A stretch of 64,000 bases of DNA from Tenacibaculum sp. SG-28. GTDB lineage: Bacteria; Bacteroidota; Bacteroidia; Flavobacteriales; Flavobacteriaceae. Below, piece by piece: positions 30,025 to 42,104 of the stretch. Positions within the stretch are counted from its first letter, which is position 1; each line of letters begins with the position of its first letter. The translations under genes and the position numbers were made by a program. The stretch lies in contig NZ_MQVY01000003.1 in NCBI RefSeq assembly GCF_002954385.1, positions 15,386 to 79,385 on the forward strand, read 5' to 3'. The notes below the pieces were generated by a model that was given only the letters and a program-made list of their open reading frames with translations, had not been told where the DNA came from and ran no database searches.

Positions 30025-32478
30025 ATGACAGAAAATTCTGAGGCTATACATACGCATAAAATATCTTTCAACGATTTTAGAAACGAAGTTCTACAAGATT
30101 ATAGAATTGCTCGTATCAGCAGAGAATGTAGTCTTTTAGGACGGAGAGAGGTTTTAACTGGTAAAGCTAAGTTTGGAATTTTTGGTGATGGAAAAGAAGT
30201 GCCACAGCTAGCAATGGCAAAAGCCTTCCAAAATGGAGACTTCAGATCCGGTTATTACCGCGATCAGACCTTTATGATGGCAATTGGAGAGCTTTCAGCA
30301 CAACAATTTTTTGCAGGATTGTATGCACACCCTGACATTACCGTAGATCCTATGTCTGCGGGAAGACAGATGGGAGGTCACTTTGCTACACATTCCTTAG
30401 ACGAAAATGGCGATTGGAAAAATTTAACTACACAAAAAAACTCATCTTCAGACATTTCTCCTACAGCAGGACAAATGCCGAGATTACTAGGTTTAGCACA
30501 AGCATCGAAAATATACAGAAATGTTTCAGAATTAAACCAGCACACTAACTTTTCGAATAAAGGAAACGAGGTTGCTTGGGGAACTATTGGAAACGCAAGT
30601 ACAAGTGAAGGGTTATTTTTTGAAACCATTAACGCAGCTGGTGTATTACAGGTTCCAATGGTAATGAGTGTTTGGGACGATGAATATGGAATTTCAGTGC
30701 ACGCAAAACACCAAACCACGAAAGAGAGCATTTCTGAAATTTTAAAGGGGTTCCAAAGAGACGAGAAGAACGAAGGATATGAAATTTTCGTTATTAATGG
30801 TTGGGATTACGTACAATTAATAGACACCTATGCAAAAGCTGCTAAAATTGCAAGAGAAAAACACGTTCCTGTTTTAATTCACGTTAAAGAATTAACACAA
30901 CCACAAGGGCACTCTACCTCTGGTTCACACGAGCGTTATAAATCGAAAGAACGTCTGCAATGGGAAAGAGATTTTGATTGTATCGCCCAGATGCGAAAGT
31001 GGATATTAGGTTTTGAATTGCAGGATGAAGATGGAGAAATTTTAAAGTTTGTAGATTCGGAGGAAGCGTTATTGCAAATCGAAAAAGAGGTTAAAAAAGA
31101 GGTTAGTAAAGCAAAAAGAGATGCTTGGGCTGCCGTTACCGGAGAGATTAAAACCGTTGCGAAAGCCGGAATTCAATTGTTAGAAACCTGCGCAAAAACT
31201 AGTAATAATGGATCTTTTATTACCAAACTAAAAAACGATTTAGAAAACATAAAAGAACCGATTCGCAAAGATATTCTCGTTGCTGTTAGAAAAGCATTAC
31301 GTTATGTAAAAGATGAAGATTCTGCAGCAAAAATTGCACTTCAAGATTTTATTAAAGATAATCTAAAAGATGCCTATTCAAAATACTCATCTCATTTGTT
31401 GAGTGAAACAGCTCATACACCTTCTAACGTAACGGAAAGTGTTCCTGAATTTGAAGGGGAGTCCAAAATAGTAGATGCCAGAATAATTATGCGGGATAAT
31501 TTTGATGCTATTTTGAAGAAACATCCAGAAGTATTGATATTCGGGGAAGATGCCGGTTACATCGGAGATGTAAATCAAGGATTGGAGGGATTACAAGAAA
31601 AATATGGAGAATTGCGTGTTTCTGATACCGGAATTAGAGAAGCTACCATAATAGGCCAAGGTATTGGGATGGCAATGCGAGGCTTAAGACCAATTGCTGA
31701 GATTCAATATTTAGACTACTTATTATACGCACTGCAAATAATGAGTGATGATTTAGCTACCCTAAGATATCGAACATTTGGCAAACAAAAAGCACCTTTA
31801 ATCATAAGAACAAGAGGGCACCGTTTGGAAGGGATTTGGCATGCCGGTTCTCCGATGGGCGGTATCATTAATAACCTTAGAGGTATTCATGTATTAGTTC
31901 CAAGAAACATGACCAAGGCGGCAGGATTTTATAATACTTTACTAGAAGGAGATGATCCTGCATTGGTGGTAGAATGTTTAAATGGATATCGTTTAAAAGA
32001 AGCACTTCCTACCAATCTCGGTGAATTTAAAACACCTATAGGGGTTGTTGAAACTATACAAGAAGGATCGGATATCACTATCGTTTCTTATGGGTCTACC
32101 CTGAGAATTGTTAGCGAGGCAGTTAAAGATTTAGCACAGGTTGGAATTTATGCCGAAGTAATAGATGTACAAAGTTTACTTCCTTTTGACACTAACCACG
32201 ATACCGTTGCATCCTTAATGAAAACGAATAGGCTACTTGTGGTAGACGAAGATGTTCCAGGAGGAGCTTCAGCCTACCTTTTACAAGAAATACTAGAAAC
32301 TCAAAACGGATACCAATTCCTAGACAGTAAACCAGCAACGCTTACTTCCAAAGCACATCGCCCCGCATACGGAACCGATGGAGATTATTTTTCAAAGCCA
32401 TCTGCTGAGGATATTTTTGAAAAGGTATACGATATTATGCACGAAGCAGATCCGATACGATTTAAAAGTCTATACTAA
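30025..32478 (+). CDS. 2-oxoacid dehydrogenase E1, fused alpha and beta subunits
   Basis: An 817-residue fusion of both E1 chains of a thiamine diphosphate-dependent 2-oxoacid dehydrogenase, probably of the branched-chain type. The alpha part (about 1-430) shows SGYYRDQTFMMAIGE, GRQMGGHFATHS and the cofactor region TIGNASTSEGLFFETINAAG. The beta part (about 478-817) shows DAIMRDNF-like ARIIMRDNFDAILKKHP, FGEDAGYIGDV, GTAQGIG-like IIGQGIGMAMRGLRPIAEIQ and VVDEDVPGGASAYL. This single-chain form is common in Bacteroidota. E2 and E3 are not in the window. The gene stands alone with its own promoter and terminator. Confidence 0.93.
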   Translation: MTENSEAIHTHKISFNDFRNEVLQDYRIARISRECSLLGRREVLTGKAKFGIFGDGKEVPQLAMAKAFQNGDFRSGYYRDQTFMMAIGELSAQQFFAGLYAHPDITVDPMSAGRQMGGHFATHSLDENGDWKNLTTQKNSSSDISPTAGQMPRLLGLAQASKIYRNVSELNQHTNFSNKGNEVAWGTIGNASTSEGLFFETINAAGVLQVPMVMSVWDDEYGISVHAKHQTTKESISEILKGFQRDEKNEGYEIFVINGWDYVQLIDTYAKAAKIAREKHVPVLIHVKELTQPQGHSTSGSHERYKSKERLQWERDFDCIAQMRKWILGFELQDEDGEILKFVDSEEALLQIEKEVKKEVSKAKRDAWAAVTGEIKTVAKAGIQLLETCAKTSNNGSFITKLKNDLENIKEPIRKDILVAVRKALRYVKDEDSAAKIALQDFIKDNLKDAYSKYSSHLLSETAHTPSNVTESVPEFEGESKIVDARIIMRDNFDAILKKHPEVLIFGEDAGYIGDVNQGLEGLQEKYGELRVSDTGIREATIIGQGIGMAMRGLRPIAEIQYLDYLLYALQIMSDDLATLRYRTFGKQKAPLIIRTRGHRLEGIWHAGSPMGGIINNLRGIHVLVPRNMTKAAGFYNTLLEGDDPALVVECLNGYRLKEALPTNLGEFKTPIGVVETIQEGSDITIVSYGSTLRIVSEAVKDLAQVGIYAEVIDVQSLLPFDTNHDTVASLMKTNRLLVVDEDVPGGASAYLLQEILETQNGYQFLDSKPATLTSKAHRPAYGTDGDYFSKPSAEDIFEKVYDIMHEADPIRFKSLY

Positions 32479-32483
32479 AAGAC

Positions 32484-32515
32484 AAAGGTCCTCAACGCAA
32501 CGAGGACCTTTTGCT
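32484..32515 (+). terminator. Intrinsic terminator after the E1 gene
   Basis: AAAGGTCCTC pairs with GAGGACCTTT around an 8-nt loop, 6 bp after the E1 stop. The following T tract is short and interrupted. Confidence 0.8.
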
Positions 32516-32815
32516 TTTCTAAAAAAAATATACTCTCCAATACCTTTAAAACCAATTACTTCCGAATGTGACGTGTGGGATATACATTCGCTCTACAACA
32601 GTACTTTGTAGGACGATTAAAGCATTTCTATATTCTTTTTTAGTGTTTGCAATTTCGTAAATTCCAGCTGTTTCCAATAGCAGCCAAAAAGGTACAGTTA
32701 TTGGCAAGACTGCGGCTCTTCATAAAAATTTATAGCACTATTAAATATACTAATAGTGAAATGAATGTATTTCTGCATTATCACAGTATTTTTGTGTAGA
32801 TAAATAAAACACCAC
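32516..32815. other. Intergenic region of about 300 bp before the nitroreductase gene
   Basis: Apart from the terminator at its left edge and the TATTTTTG promoter element at 32787-32794, I see no gene, RNA or repeat here. Confidence 0.5.
32787..32794 (+). promoter_or_regulatory. Promoter -7 element of the nitroreductase gene
   Basis: TATTTTTG matches TAnnTTTG. Transcription from here would begin near 32800, just before the proposed repaired start codon at 32816. Confidence 0.5.
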
Positions 32816-33447
32816 ATGAATAATAGTATTGAAAGTTTAAAATGCGATACGCCGTTAAAAAATTTGATTCGAATAAACTACTGTCTGAAGACCAAATAGA
32901 AACCTTAAAAGAAGCCTTTAATCTTACCGCTACTTCCTATGGACTTCAGACCATTAAACTAATAATAACTAAAAATAAAGCCCTACAAGAAGAATTGGTT
33001 TCGCACTCGTGGAACCAGCAACAAGTTGGGCAAGCATCGCATTTATTTGTTATTGCTATTCCCAAAAAAATAACCTCGGAAGATGTTGAAAATTACTTTC
33101 ATCTGGTAAAGAAGATACGACAAACCCCAGACGAAATAATTAATCCATTTAAAGAAATGCTAACGGATTCTATTGCACAGAAAACAGAAGACGAATTACA
33201 CCAATGGATGAAGAATCAGGCCTATATAGCACTCGGTAATTTGATGACAGTAGCTGCAAATGAAAAAATAGATACCTGTCCGATGGAAGGTTTTATCCCT
33301 GAAAAATACGACGAAATTCTTGGGCTTGAAAAACATAACTTAACTTCAGTTTTAGTCTTACCTGTAGGTTATAGAGCAGAGGATGACTTTATGAAAGACC
33401 TAAAAAAGGTGAGAAAGCAAACCCAAGATATGGTAATTGAGCTATAA
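32816..33447 (+). CDS. NAD(P)H-dependent nitroreductase family oxidoreductase (frameshift near the start)
   Basis: A flavin-dependent oxidoreductase of the NfsB/nitroreductase fold. MRYAVKKFDSNKLL near the N-terminus contains the FMN-phosphate-binding R-Y-A-x-K-x-F/Y pattern; other segments are LTATSYGLQTIKL, WMKNQAYIALGNLMTVAA and IDTCPMEGF. The open frame begins at the ATG at 32842, but a better start is the ATG at 32816: adding one A to the run 32839-32842 gives MNNSIESLKMRYAVKKFD, the usual N-terminus of this family, 210 residues in all. Substrate is unknown. Confidence 0.85.
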
Positions 33448-33453
33448 CTTAAT

Positions 33454-33528
33454 TTAAATTACGAGTTAGGAATGCTTTTGAATCTAAGCACTTTATTAGT
33501 ACATTCGTATTCCTAATTCGCAATTTAA
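33454..33528. repeat. Imperfect 22-bp inverted repeat, REP-like
   Basis: Arms at 33454-33475 and 33507-33528 match at 19 of 22 positions when one is reverse complemented, with 31 bp between. The core (GAATTAGGAAT type) resembles short AATTACGAATTA-type intergenic sequences common in this group. It may be a repeat element or a terminator of the nitroreductase gene. Confidence 0.5.
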
Positions 33529-33531
33529 TAT

Positions 33532-34970
33532 ATGCAACCAGTACACATTATTTTACTCATCTTAGGATATTTCAGTGTTTTAATTTTAATATCGTACACA
33601 ACGAGTAAATCTGCCAATAACAACACTTTTTTTAAAGCTAATAATAGTTCTCCGTGGTATTTGGTGGCATTTGGCATGATTGGAGCTTCTCTATCTGGGG
33701 TCACCTTTATTTCTGTTCCTGGATGGGTGGAAGGCCAACAGATGAGCTATATGCAAATGGTATTAGGTTATGTTCTTGGATATGCGGTAATCGGATTAGT
33801 ATTGCTTCCACTCTACTACAAACTAAACCTCACATCCATATACACCTATTTAGATACTAGATTTGGCCGATTTTCCTACAAGACTGGGGCTTCTTTCTTT
33901 TTGCTATCAAGAACTATAGGTGCCTCCTTTCGTTTATTTCTCGTCGCTAATGTTTTACAACTGATTCTATTCGATGCCTACGGTATTCCATTTTGGATTA
34001 CGGTAACCATAACTATTTTATTAATTTGGTTATACACCTTCAAAGGAGGCATAAAAACAATCGTATGGACAGACACCCTACAAACACTGTTTATGCTGCT
34101 AGCAGTTGGCGTGTGTATTGTGATGATAAAAGATGCTTTACAAATAGAAAATCTATTTTCCTACATTAGCGAAAATAAACTCTCAAAAATATTTTTTTGG
34201 GATGACTTTAAAGCCGGAAATTACTTTTGGAACCGATTTTTATCGGGTGCTTTTATTGCCATCGTGATGACGGGTCTAGACCAAGATATGATGCAGAAAA
34301 ACTTGACGTGTAGAAACCTAAAAGACGCACAAAAAACATGTTTTGGTTTACTGTTGTTTTAGTGGTTGTTAACTTTTTCTTTTTAGCATTAGGAATTTTA
34401 CTCACCGATTATGCAGGTGCAATTGGAATAGAGGCACATAAAGATGAATTATTTCCAAAAATTGCAATGCAAGGAAATTTAGGAATTGCAACCTCGCTCT
34501 TCTTTTTACTTGGCCTCATTGCTGCGGCCTATTCTAGTGCGGATAGCGCCTTGACTTCCCTGACGACCTCTTTTAGTATTGACATTCTAGAAATCGACAA
34601 AAAAAATGCAAAATCCCAAGAGAAGATTAGAAAAAAAATTCACATAATTTTTTCACTAGTGTTAATCGCTACGATACTAATTTTTAAATATTTTATTCAA
34701 GATGCTAGTGTCATTGCCAAGATATTTCAATTTGCAGGATATACCTATGGCCCTTTATTAGGTTTATATGCTTTCGGTTTATTTACCAAATGGAAAGTAA
34801 GAGACCGTTTAGTTCCATACGTATGTATTATAGCTCCTTTTTTGTCATTTGGTATCAATTGGTACACGAGTACTTACTACAATTTCAACTTTGAATTCTT
34901 TATTCTTATCCTTAATGGAGGCATAACCTTCTTGGGATTATTACTGCTTAAAAAAAGAAATCATGGCTAA
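33532..34970 (+). CDS. Sodium:solute symporter family protein (one apparent frameshift)
   Basis: An inner-membrane transporter of the SSS family, with about 13 helices. Recognisable segments are [14 protein letters not shown] (about 55-68), [20 protein letters not shown] and the conserved [15 protein letters not shown] (about 246-260), then [20 protein letters not shown]. One A is missing in the run 34331-34336; repaired, [16 protein letters not shown] joins both parts to 479 residues. The substrate cannot be deduced. Its last codons overlap the start of the small basic gene at 34963. Confidence 0.88.
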
Positions 34971-35127
34971 AAAAGGAAAAGAAAAGAATACCCTAAATAA
35001 GTCGAAAAACAGCAAGCTAATGAAACAGAAAGCTGCTAAAATTCGAACGGAAAAACTACGGAACAAAGAACGTTTGGAAGCGATTATAAAAAAAGCAAAT
35101 GATACCAAAAACAAAGTAAAGGAATAA
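34963..35127 (+). CDS. Small lysine-rich protein, 54 residues
   Basis: A short frame beginning [20 protein letters not shown] and ending NDTKNKVKE, with about a third lysine or arginine. It probably forms one long helix (residues 20-48) and may bind nucleic acid, but this is a guess from charge. Its ATG overlaps the last codons of the sodium:solute symporter gene, suggesting coupled translation. No family recognised. Confidence 0.5.
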   Translation: MAKKGKEKNTLNKSKNSKLMKQKAAKIRTEKLRNKERLEAIIKKANDTKNKVKE

Positions 35128-35431
35128 ACTTGTTTCAACTATTATTTTCCTTCGGAAATCTAAGTGATTAAAGTAGTTTTTGATGTATTTGTAACGAAAC
35201 TATTTCCAAAAAAAATAAGAAAGTGAAACGACAAAGGAGTATGCGATTATTCCCTAGTTACTTCAAAACGAAAACCACATTAATTATCGAATTGTCATTT
35301 ATTGGTTTGCCAACTATAGTACATTATGGAAGCCCAGATGCATAACTATTCATAGACTGTATATTGAATATCTAGATTTTACTTTGGCAATAGGTAGTAC
35401 CTAAATAAAAAAACCGAAAAAATTTCGGTTT
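35128..35431. other. 304-bp intergenic region between convergent genes
   Basis: No gene seen. It lies between the small basic gene and the thioredoxin operon and ends with the operon's terminator. Confidence 0.5.
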
Positions 35432-35433
35432 TT
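35409..35433 (-). terminator. Intrinsic terminator of the peroxiredoxin-thioredoxin operon
   Basis: AAAAACCGAAA pairs with TTTCGGTTTTT around AAA, with further Ts downstream on the minus strand. It overlaps the stop codon of the DUF6952-like gene. Confidence 0.85.
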
Positions 35434-35689
35434 AAGAATCTATTGCCCCTAGAACTCGCTTCATAAAGCCGTTTAAAGCCTCTTTAGGAGGAGTTCCTTC
35501 TTTAATCATTTTTTGTACTTCGATTGCTCCGTACATATTAGAAATCAGCTCACCAATAACATCTAACTCCTCATCTTTAAGCGATGGAACTTCTGTTAGT
35601 GCCTCTAGGGTCTCTATGGTTTCTAAAATATAATCCTGATCATTTTCCTCTATAAAAGAGGTTAAATGTTTTATTACCGGTAATTTCAT
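35432..35689 (-). CDS. Small conserved protein, DUF6952-like
   Basis: An 85-residue helical, acidic protein (MKLPVIKHLTSFIEENDQDY at the start, ISNMYGAIEVQKMIKEG in the middle). It resembles the DUF6952 family of Bacteroidota, which I recall beside thioredoxin genes. It starts 3 bp after the thioredoxin stop, so it belongs to the peroxiredoxin-thioredoxin operon. A supporting role in thiol redox control is inferred from context only. Confidence 0.7.
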   Translation of the reverse strand: MKLPVIKHLTSFIEENDQDYILETIETLEALTEVPSLKDEELDVIGELISNMYGAIEVQKMIKEGTPPKEALNGFMKRVLGAIDS

Positions 35690-35692
35690 AAA

Positions 35693-36004
35693 TTAAACTA
35701 CTTCGTTAACCAACTCCTTTAGAACCTCAAACTTATTCGTTTGGGTCTGATTCACAAATTTACCGTCTACGAATGTGGCAAACGTAGGTAAATTATTTAC
35801 GGAAGCCAGCTTTCTACTTTCTGGATATTTTTCGGCATCAACCATCAAGAAAGAAACGTCTTCGTTTTCAGAAGCTAATTTTTTAAATTTAGGCTTCATA
35901 ATTCTACAGTTTCCACACCAGGTAGCGGAATACTGAACTACAACTTTTTTATTTTCCGCAACAATTTCAGATAAATTGTCTTGATTTAATTCTTTTACCA
36001 TCAC
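35693..36004 (-). CDS. Thioredoxin family protein
   Basis: A 103-residue thioredoxin-fold protein with active site C30-G-N-C33 (SATWCGNCRIMKP), a variant of the usual CGPC. The cis-proline region NNLPTFATFVDG is present. There is no signal peptide, so it acts in the cytoplasm. It lies 113 bp after the peroxiredoxin gene and 3 bp before the DUF6952-like gene, and probably reduces that peroxiredoxin. Confidence 0.9.
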   Translation of the reverse strand: MMVKELNQDNLSEIVAENKKVVVQYSATWCGNCRIMKPKFKKLASENEDVSFLMVDAEKYPESRKLASVNNLPTFATFVDGKFVNQTQTNKFEVLKELVNEVV

Positions 36005-36117
36005 TATTAATTGTTAAAATTCACAAAAATAACTATCGGAACGATAGTGAAATTCTAGGTAGTATTTTTAAACATGTTCATGCTTTACTTGTGGTGTAAA
36101 GCATGAACAAATAAATA

Positions 36118-36759
36118 TTAGTTTACTGCTAAATACTCAGCAGTTGCTTTTGCATTTGGTTGCATCGCTTCTTTTCCTTCTTCCCAGTTTGCAGGACAAA
36201 CCTCACCATTAGTTTGCACATGAGTATACGCGTCGATTAAACGTAAATACTCGTTTACATTTCTACCTACCGGCATGTGGTTAATTCCTTCGTGGAACAC
36301 AGTACCTTCCTCATCAATGATAAAGGTTGCTCTATAGGTAACGTTATCTCCTTCTACTTGTACAGTACCAGTTGCTTCGTCGTAGGTCTCGTTTGCAATA
36401 TCTAATATACCTAAAATAGAAGATAGGTTTCGGTTACTATCCGCTAATAAAGGATATGTAACTCCTTCAATACCTCCGTTATCTTTAGACTGGCTTAACC
36501 ATGCAAAGTGCACCTCTGGAGTATCACATGATGCTCCAATAACAACCGTATTTCTTTTCTCAAATTCTGGTAAAGCTTCTTGGAAAGCGTGTAATTCTGT
36601 AGGACATACAAAAGTAAAATCTTTTGGATACCAAAATAAAATCACTTTTTTATTATTTTTTACAGCTTCTTCTAACACATTTACTTTAAACGTATCTCCC
36701 ATTTCATTCATAGCATCAACGTTTAAGTTTGGAAATTTTTTACCTACTAATGTAGCCAT
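36118..36759 (-). CDS. 2-Cys peroxiredoxin (AhpC/TSA family)
   Basis: A 213-residue typical 2-Cys peroxiredoxin that reduces hydrogen and organic peroxides. The peroxidatic C52 lies in KDFTFVCPTELHAF and the resolving C188 in NGEVCPANW. It is the first gene of an operon with thioredoxin and the DUF6952-like protein, and diverges from katG across 300 bp. Together they form a peroxide-defence cluster. A TATTTTTG promoter element lies upstream. Confidence 0.94.
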   Translation of the reverse strand: MATLVGKKFPNLNVDAMNEMGDTFKVNVLEEAVKNNKKVILFWYPKDFTFVCPTELHAFQEALPEFEKRNTVVIGASCDTPEVHFAWLSQSKDNGGIEGVTYPLLADSNRNLSSILGILDIANETYDEATGTVQVEGDNVTYRATFIIDEEGTVFHEGINHMPVGRNVNEYLRLIDAYTHVQTNGEVCPANWEEGKEAMQPNAKATAEYLAVN

Positions 36760-39273
<2,514 letters not shown>

Positions 39274-39291
39274 TGAAAAAGTTGTCGCTGA

Positions 39292-39331
39292 AAAAAACAC
39301 GAAAATTACACGTATAATTTTCGTGTTTTTT
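39292..39331. terminator. Strong bidirectional terminator between katG and the response regulator
   Basis: A perfect 17-bp stem with arms at 39292-39308 and 39315-39331 (core ACACGAAAATTA) and a 6-nt loop. A and T runs on both sides allow termination in both directions. Confidence 0.9.
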
Positions 39332-39334
39332 GTT

Positions 39335-40496
39335 TTACTTATTAGCAAAAAGTTTAATGTCATTTTCGGAAACAATACGTTCTCCCAAAATAATCAAACG
39401 TTCTACAACATTACGTAACTCTCGAATATTTCCTGTCCAATCGTATTGTTGCAATAATTTTATGGCATCCTCTGAAAATTCTTTGACGGGGTTTCCTTGT
39501 TCATTTGCAATTTTATCGGCAAAGAATTGCACTAACAATGGTATATCTTCTCTCCTATCATTTAAGGCAGGAACTTGAATTAATATTACCGCTAGACGGT
39601 GGTATAAATCTTCTCGAAACCTACCCTCTTCAATCTCTTTTTTAAGGCTTTTATTGGTAGCGGCCACTACGCGAACATTTACCTTAATATCCTTGTCAGA
39701 ACCAACTCTAGAAATTTTATTCTCTTGTAATGCTCGCAGTACTTTTGCTTGCGCAGACAAACTCATGTCTCCTATTTCATCTAAAAAATAGTGCCGCCAT
39801 TTGCTGCTTCAAATTTTCCTGCTCTATCTTTATTAGCACCGGTAAAACTCCCTTTTACATGACCAAATAATTCACTCTCTATCAATTCTGCTGGAATAGC
39901 GGCACAATTAACCTCTATCATTGGTGCTTTTGCTCTACTAGATTTTTCGTGTAGCCAGTGGGCTACCAACTCCTTACCCGTACCATTAGGTCCGGTTATT
40001 AAAACTCTTGCATCGGTGTCCGCAACCTTTTCAATAATATTTTTAATATGCTGAATCGGTGCACTCTCTCCTATCATTTGGTTGTTTTTCGAAACCTTCT
40101 TTTTCAATCGTTTGTTTTCAACAACAAGCTCTTTTCTATCCAAAGCGTTACGAACGGTGTTTAATAAGCGATTCAAATCAGGTGGTTTTGAAATATAATC
40201 AAAGGCACCTAAACGCATAGTATTTACTGCAGTATCAAGGTCTCCATGGCCAGAAATCATTACCATGGGAATCTCTGGCTTTAATTTTTTAACTTTTTCC
40301 AAAACCTCAACACCGTCTAGTTAGGCATTTTAATGTCGCACAAAACCAAATCGTAATCGTTGTTTTTAATCATTTCGAGACCAACTAAACCGTCTTCCGC
40401 TTCCTCTACCTCATAAGAAGTACTCTCTTCGGAAATAATTTTTTTCAAAACTCTTCGAATCGCTGCCTCGTCTTCAATTAATAAAATTTTACTCAT
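39335..40496 (-). CDS. Sigma-54-dependent response regulator (two apparent frameshifts)
   Basis: A receiver domain (about 1-120; acidic pair in LLIEDE, phospho-Asp in CDIKMP) followed by an AAA+ sigma-54 activator domain. Walker A reads GPNGTGKE, the sigma-54-contact loop GSFTGA instead of GAFTGA, Walker B (repaired) FLDEIGD, and [16 protein letters not shown] closes the domain. Two breaks: at 40320 (one C missing, restores [11 protein letters not shown]) and in the A run 39783-39788 (one base missing, restores [12 protein letters not shown]). Repaired length is 387 residues, ending at DIKLFANK with no Fis-type DNA-binding domain. No histidine kinase is adjacent. Confidence 0.88.
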
Positions 40497-40743
40497 GTAT
40501 CACTTATTTTATCTTTTTACATAGAACATCTATTCGTTTAAACTTATCATACTTCGTGCCATACTATTGGATATTCCCATATAGCAAAAACTCACGTTGT
40601 TATTCCGACCAAATTACTAAATAAAATACAAACCTAAATTTAAAAAAAGGAATAGTATCTGTAGTAGTGCAGTTAACAATAGCGCACAGTAAAGTTCGAC
40701 CTTACTCCCCTAACTTACTTATACTAGCTTCCCGGTAACAAAA

Positions 40744-40770
40744 AAAAGCAACTAATACCTAGTTGCTTTT
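40744..40770 (-). terminator. Terminator of the ABC transporter operon
   Basis: AAAAGCAACTA pairs with TAGTTGCTTTT around ATACC, 7 bp after the permease stop, with more Ts following on the minus strand. Confidence 0.85.
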
Positions 40771-40777
40771 CAAAACT

Positions 40778-42103
40778 TTATCCACTGTAGCGAATCCATT
40801 TCCAAAGATCCTTGTAAGATGGTTTCTTCCCATACATCAATATTCCAACACGATATATCTTCGCTGCTACCCAAACAAAAAGTAAAAAGGTTAGCACTAG
40901 CAAGGTCATGGAAACTGCAATTTCCCACCAGGCAACACCAAAAGGTACGCGCATCAGCATTACAATTGGAGAGGTTAACGGTATATAGGAAAAAATAACC
41001 GATATTGGCCCATGCGGGTCATTAATAACCGTAGCAAAACCAACGTAAACGGCTAAGATAAGTGGCAACATTATAGGCATCATAAACTGTTGGGTATCGG
41101 TTTCGTTATCTACGGCAGCACCTACAGCTGCAAAAAGAGAACTATAGAGCATATAGCCTCCTAAAAAGTAAAAGATAAAGAGGAAGAAAAGCGTTACTAA
41201 CGGTAGTTGAAAAAATTCTTGCAGTAGCATTTCTCCTTTACCTCCTGCAGCCTGCTGCATTGCTTCCATTTGCTCCGGTGTAACTTTAGCAGATTGCATC
41301 TCTACCATACTTACACCGAGAAGAGAAGAAACAATTACACCAAAAACAGCCAGTAAAATACCCCAAATAAAGAATTGTAATAATCCTGCTGATGCATTCC
41401 CGATAATTTTTCCCATCATCAATTGAAATGGTTTTACAGAAGAAACAATAACCTCAATAATTCTTGTTGTCTTTTCTTCAATTACACTCCTCATTACAGA
41501 GGTTCCATAAATCATCACAAACATCATTAGTAGATATCCTGCTATGGCACCCACAGCTATTTTCAGACCATTCCTTAACTTAGAGGATTTCTCGCCTGAA
41601 AAATTATACATTTTAATATCAGAAGCTATTTTGGAAGCCTTAATTTTAGCCAAATCAATCCCAAAACTCGACAGCTTTTCATTCTGAATTTTTTTATCTA
41701 TTTTATTTTCCAAAGAACTAATGATAGACATGCTTGGTGAATCTTTAGAATAGAATTCAATAGAATTTGCCAAAACTTCCAAACTATCTTTTTGCGGAAT
41801 GAATAAGACGCCATAAAAATCACCATTTTCTACTTTTTCCTTGGAAACTTCAAGCCCTAAACTTGTAAAATCTTGGTATTTTACCGTTTTAGAATCTACA
41901 AATAAATCGTTGGCCAAAAACCCAGATTCATCCACATAAGCTATATTCTTGACCTTCTCATCATTCTTCTGCATCAAAAAGAAAATTAAAAATCCCATTC
42001 CAACCAAAATAACAGGACTTAAAAAAGTCATTACAATGAAAGACTTGTTTCTAACTTTTGCAATAAATTCTCGTTCTATAATTAATCGTAACTTTTTCAT
42101 CAT
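40778..42103 (-). CDS. ABC-2 type transporter permease (NatB-like)
   Basis: An inner-membrane permease of about 440 residues, with one N-terminal helix, a large extracytoplasmic domain (about 45-180) and five or six helices in the C-terminal half (AIAGYLLMMFVMIYGTSVMR, IIGNASAGLLQFFIWGILLA, GGYMLYSSLFAAVGAAVDNE). The conserved EEKTTRIIEVIVSSVKPFQL segment marks the NatB/YhaP group. The start is taken at the ATG ATG pair at 42103/42100 (MMKKLRLIIEREFIAKV); the frame is open further upstream only within the ATPase gene. It pairs with the ATPase gene just before it. The exported substrate is unknown. Confidence 0.88.
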   Translation of the reverse strand: MMKKLRLIIEREFIAKVRNKSFIVMTFLSPVILVGMGFLIFFLMQKNDEKVKNIAYVDESGFLANDLFVDSKTVKYQDFTSLGLEVSKEKVENGDFYGVLFIPQKDSLEVLANSIEFYSKDSPSMSIISSLENKIDKKIQNEKLSSFGIDLAKIKASKIASDIKMYNFSGEKSSKLRNGLKIAVGAIAGYLLMMFVMIYGTSVMRSVIEEKTTRIIEVIVSSVKPFQLMMGKIIGNASAGLLQFFIWGILLAVFGVIVSSLLGVSMVEMQSAKVTPEQMEAMQQAAGGKGEMLLQEFFQLPLVTLFFLFIFYFLGGYMLYSSLFAAVGAAVDNETDTQQFMMPIMLPLILAVYVGFATVINDPHGPISVIFSYIPLTSPIVMLMRVPFGVAWWEIAVSMTLLVLTFLLFVWVAAKIYRVGILMYGKKPSYKDLWKWIRYSG

Positions 42104-42104
42104 C

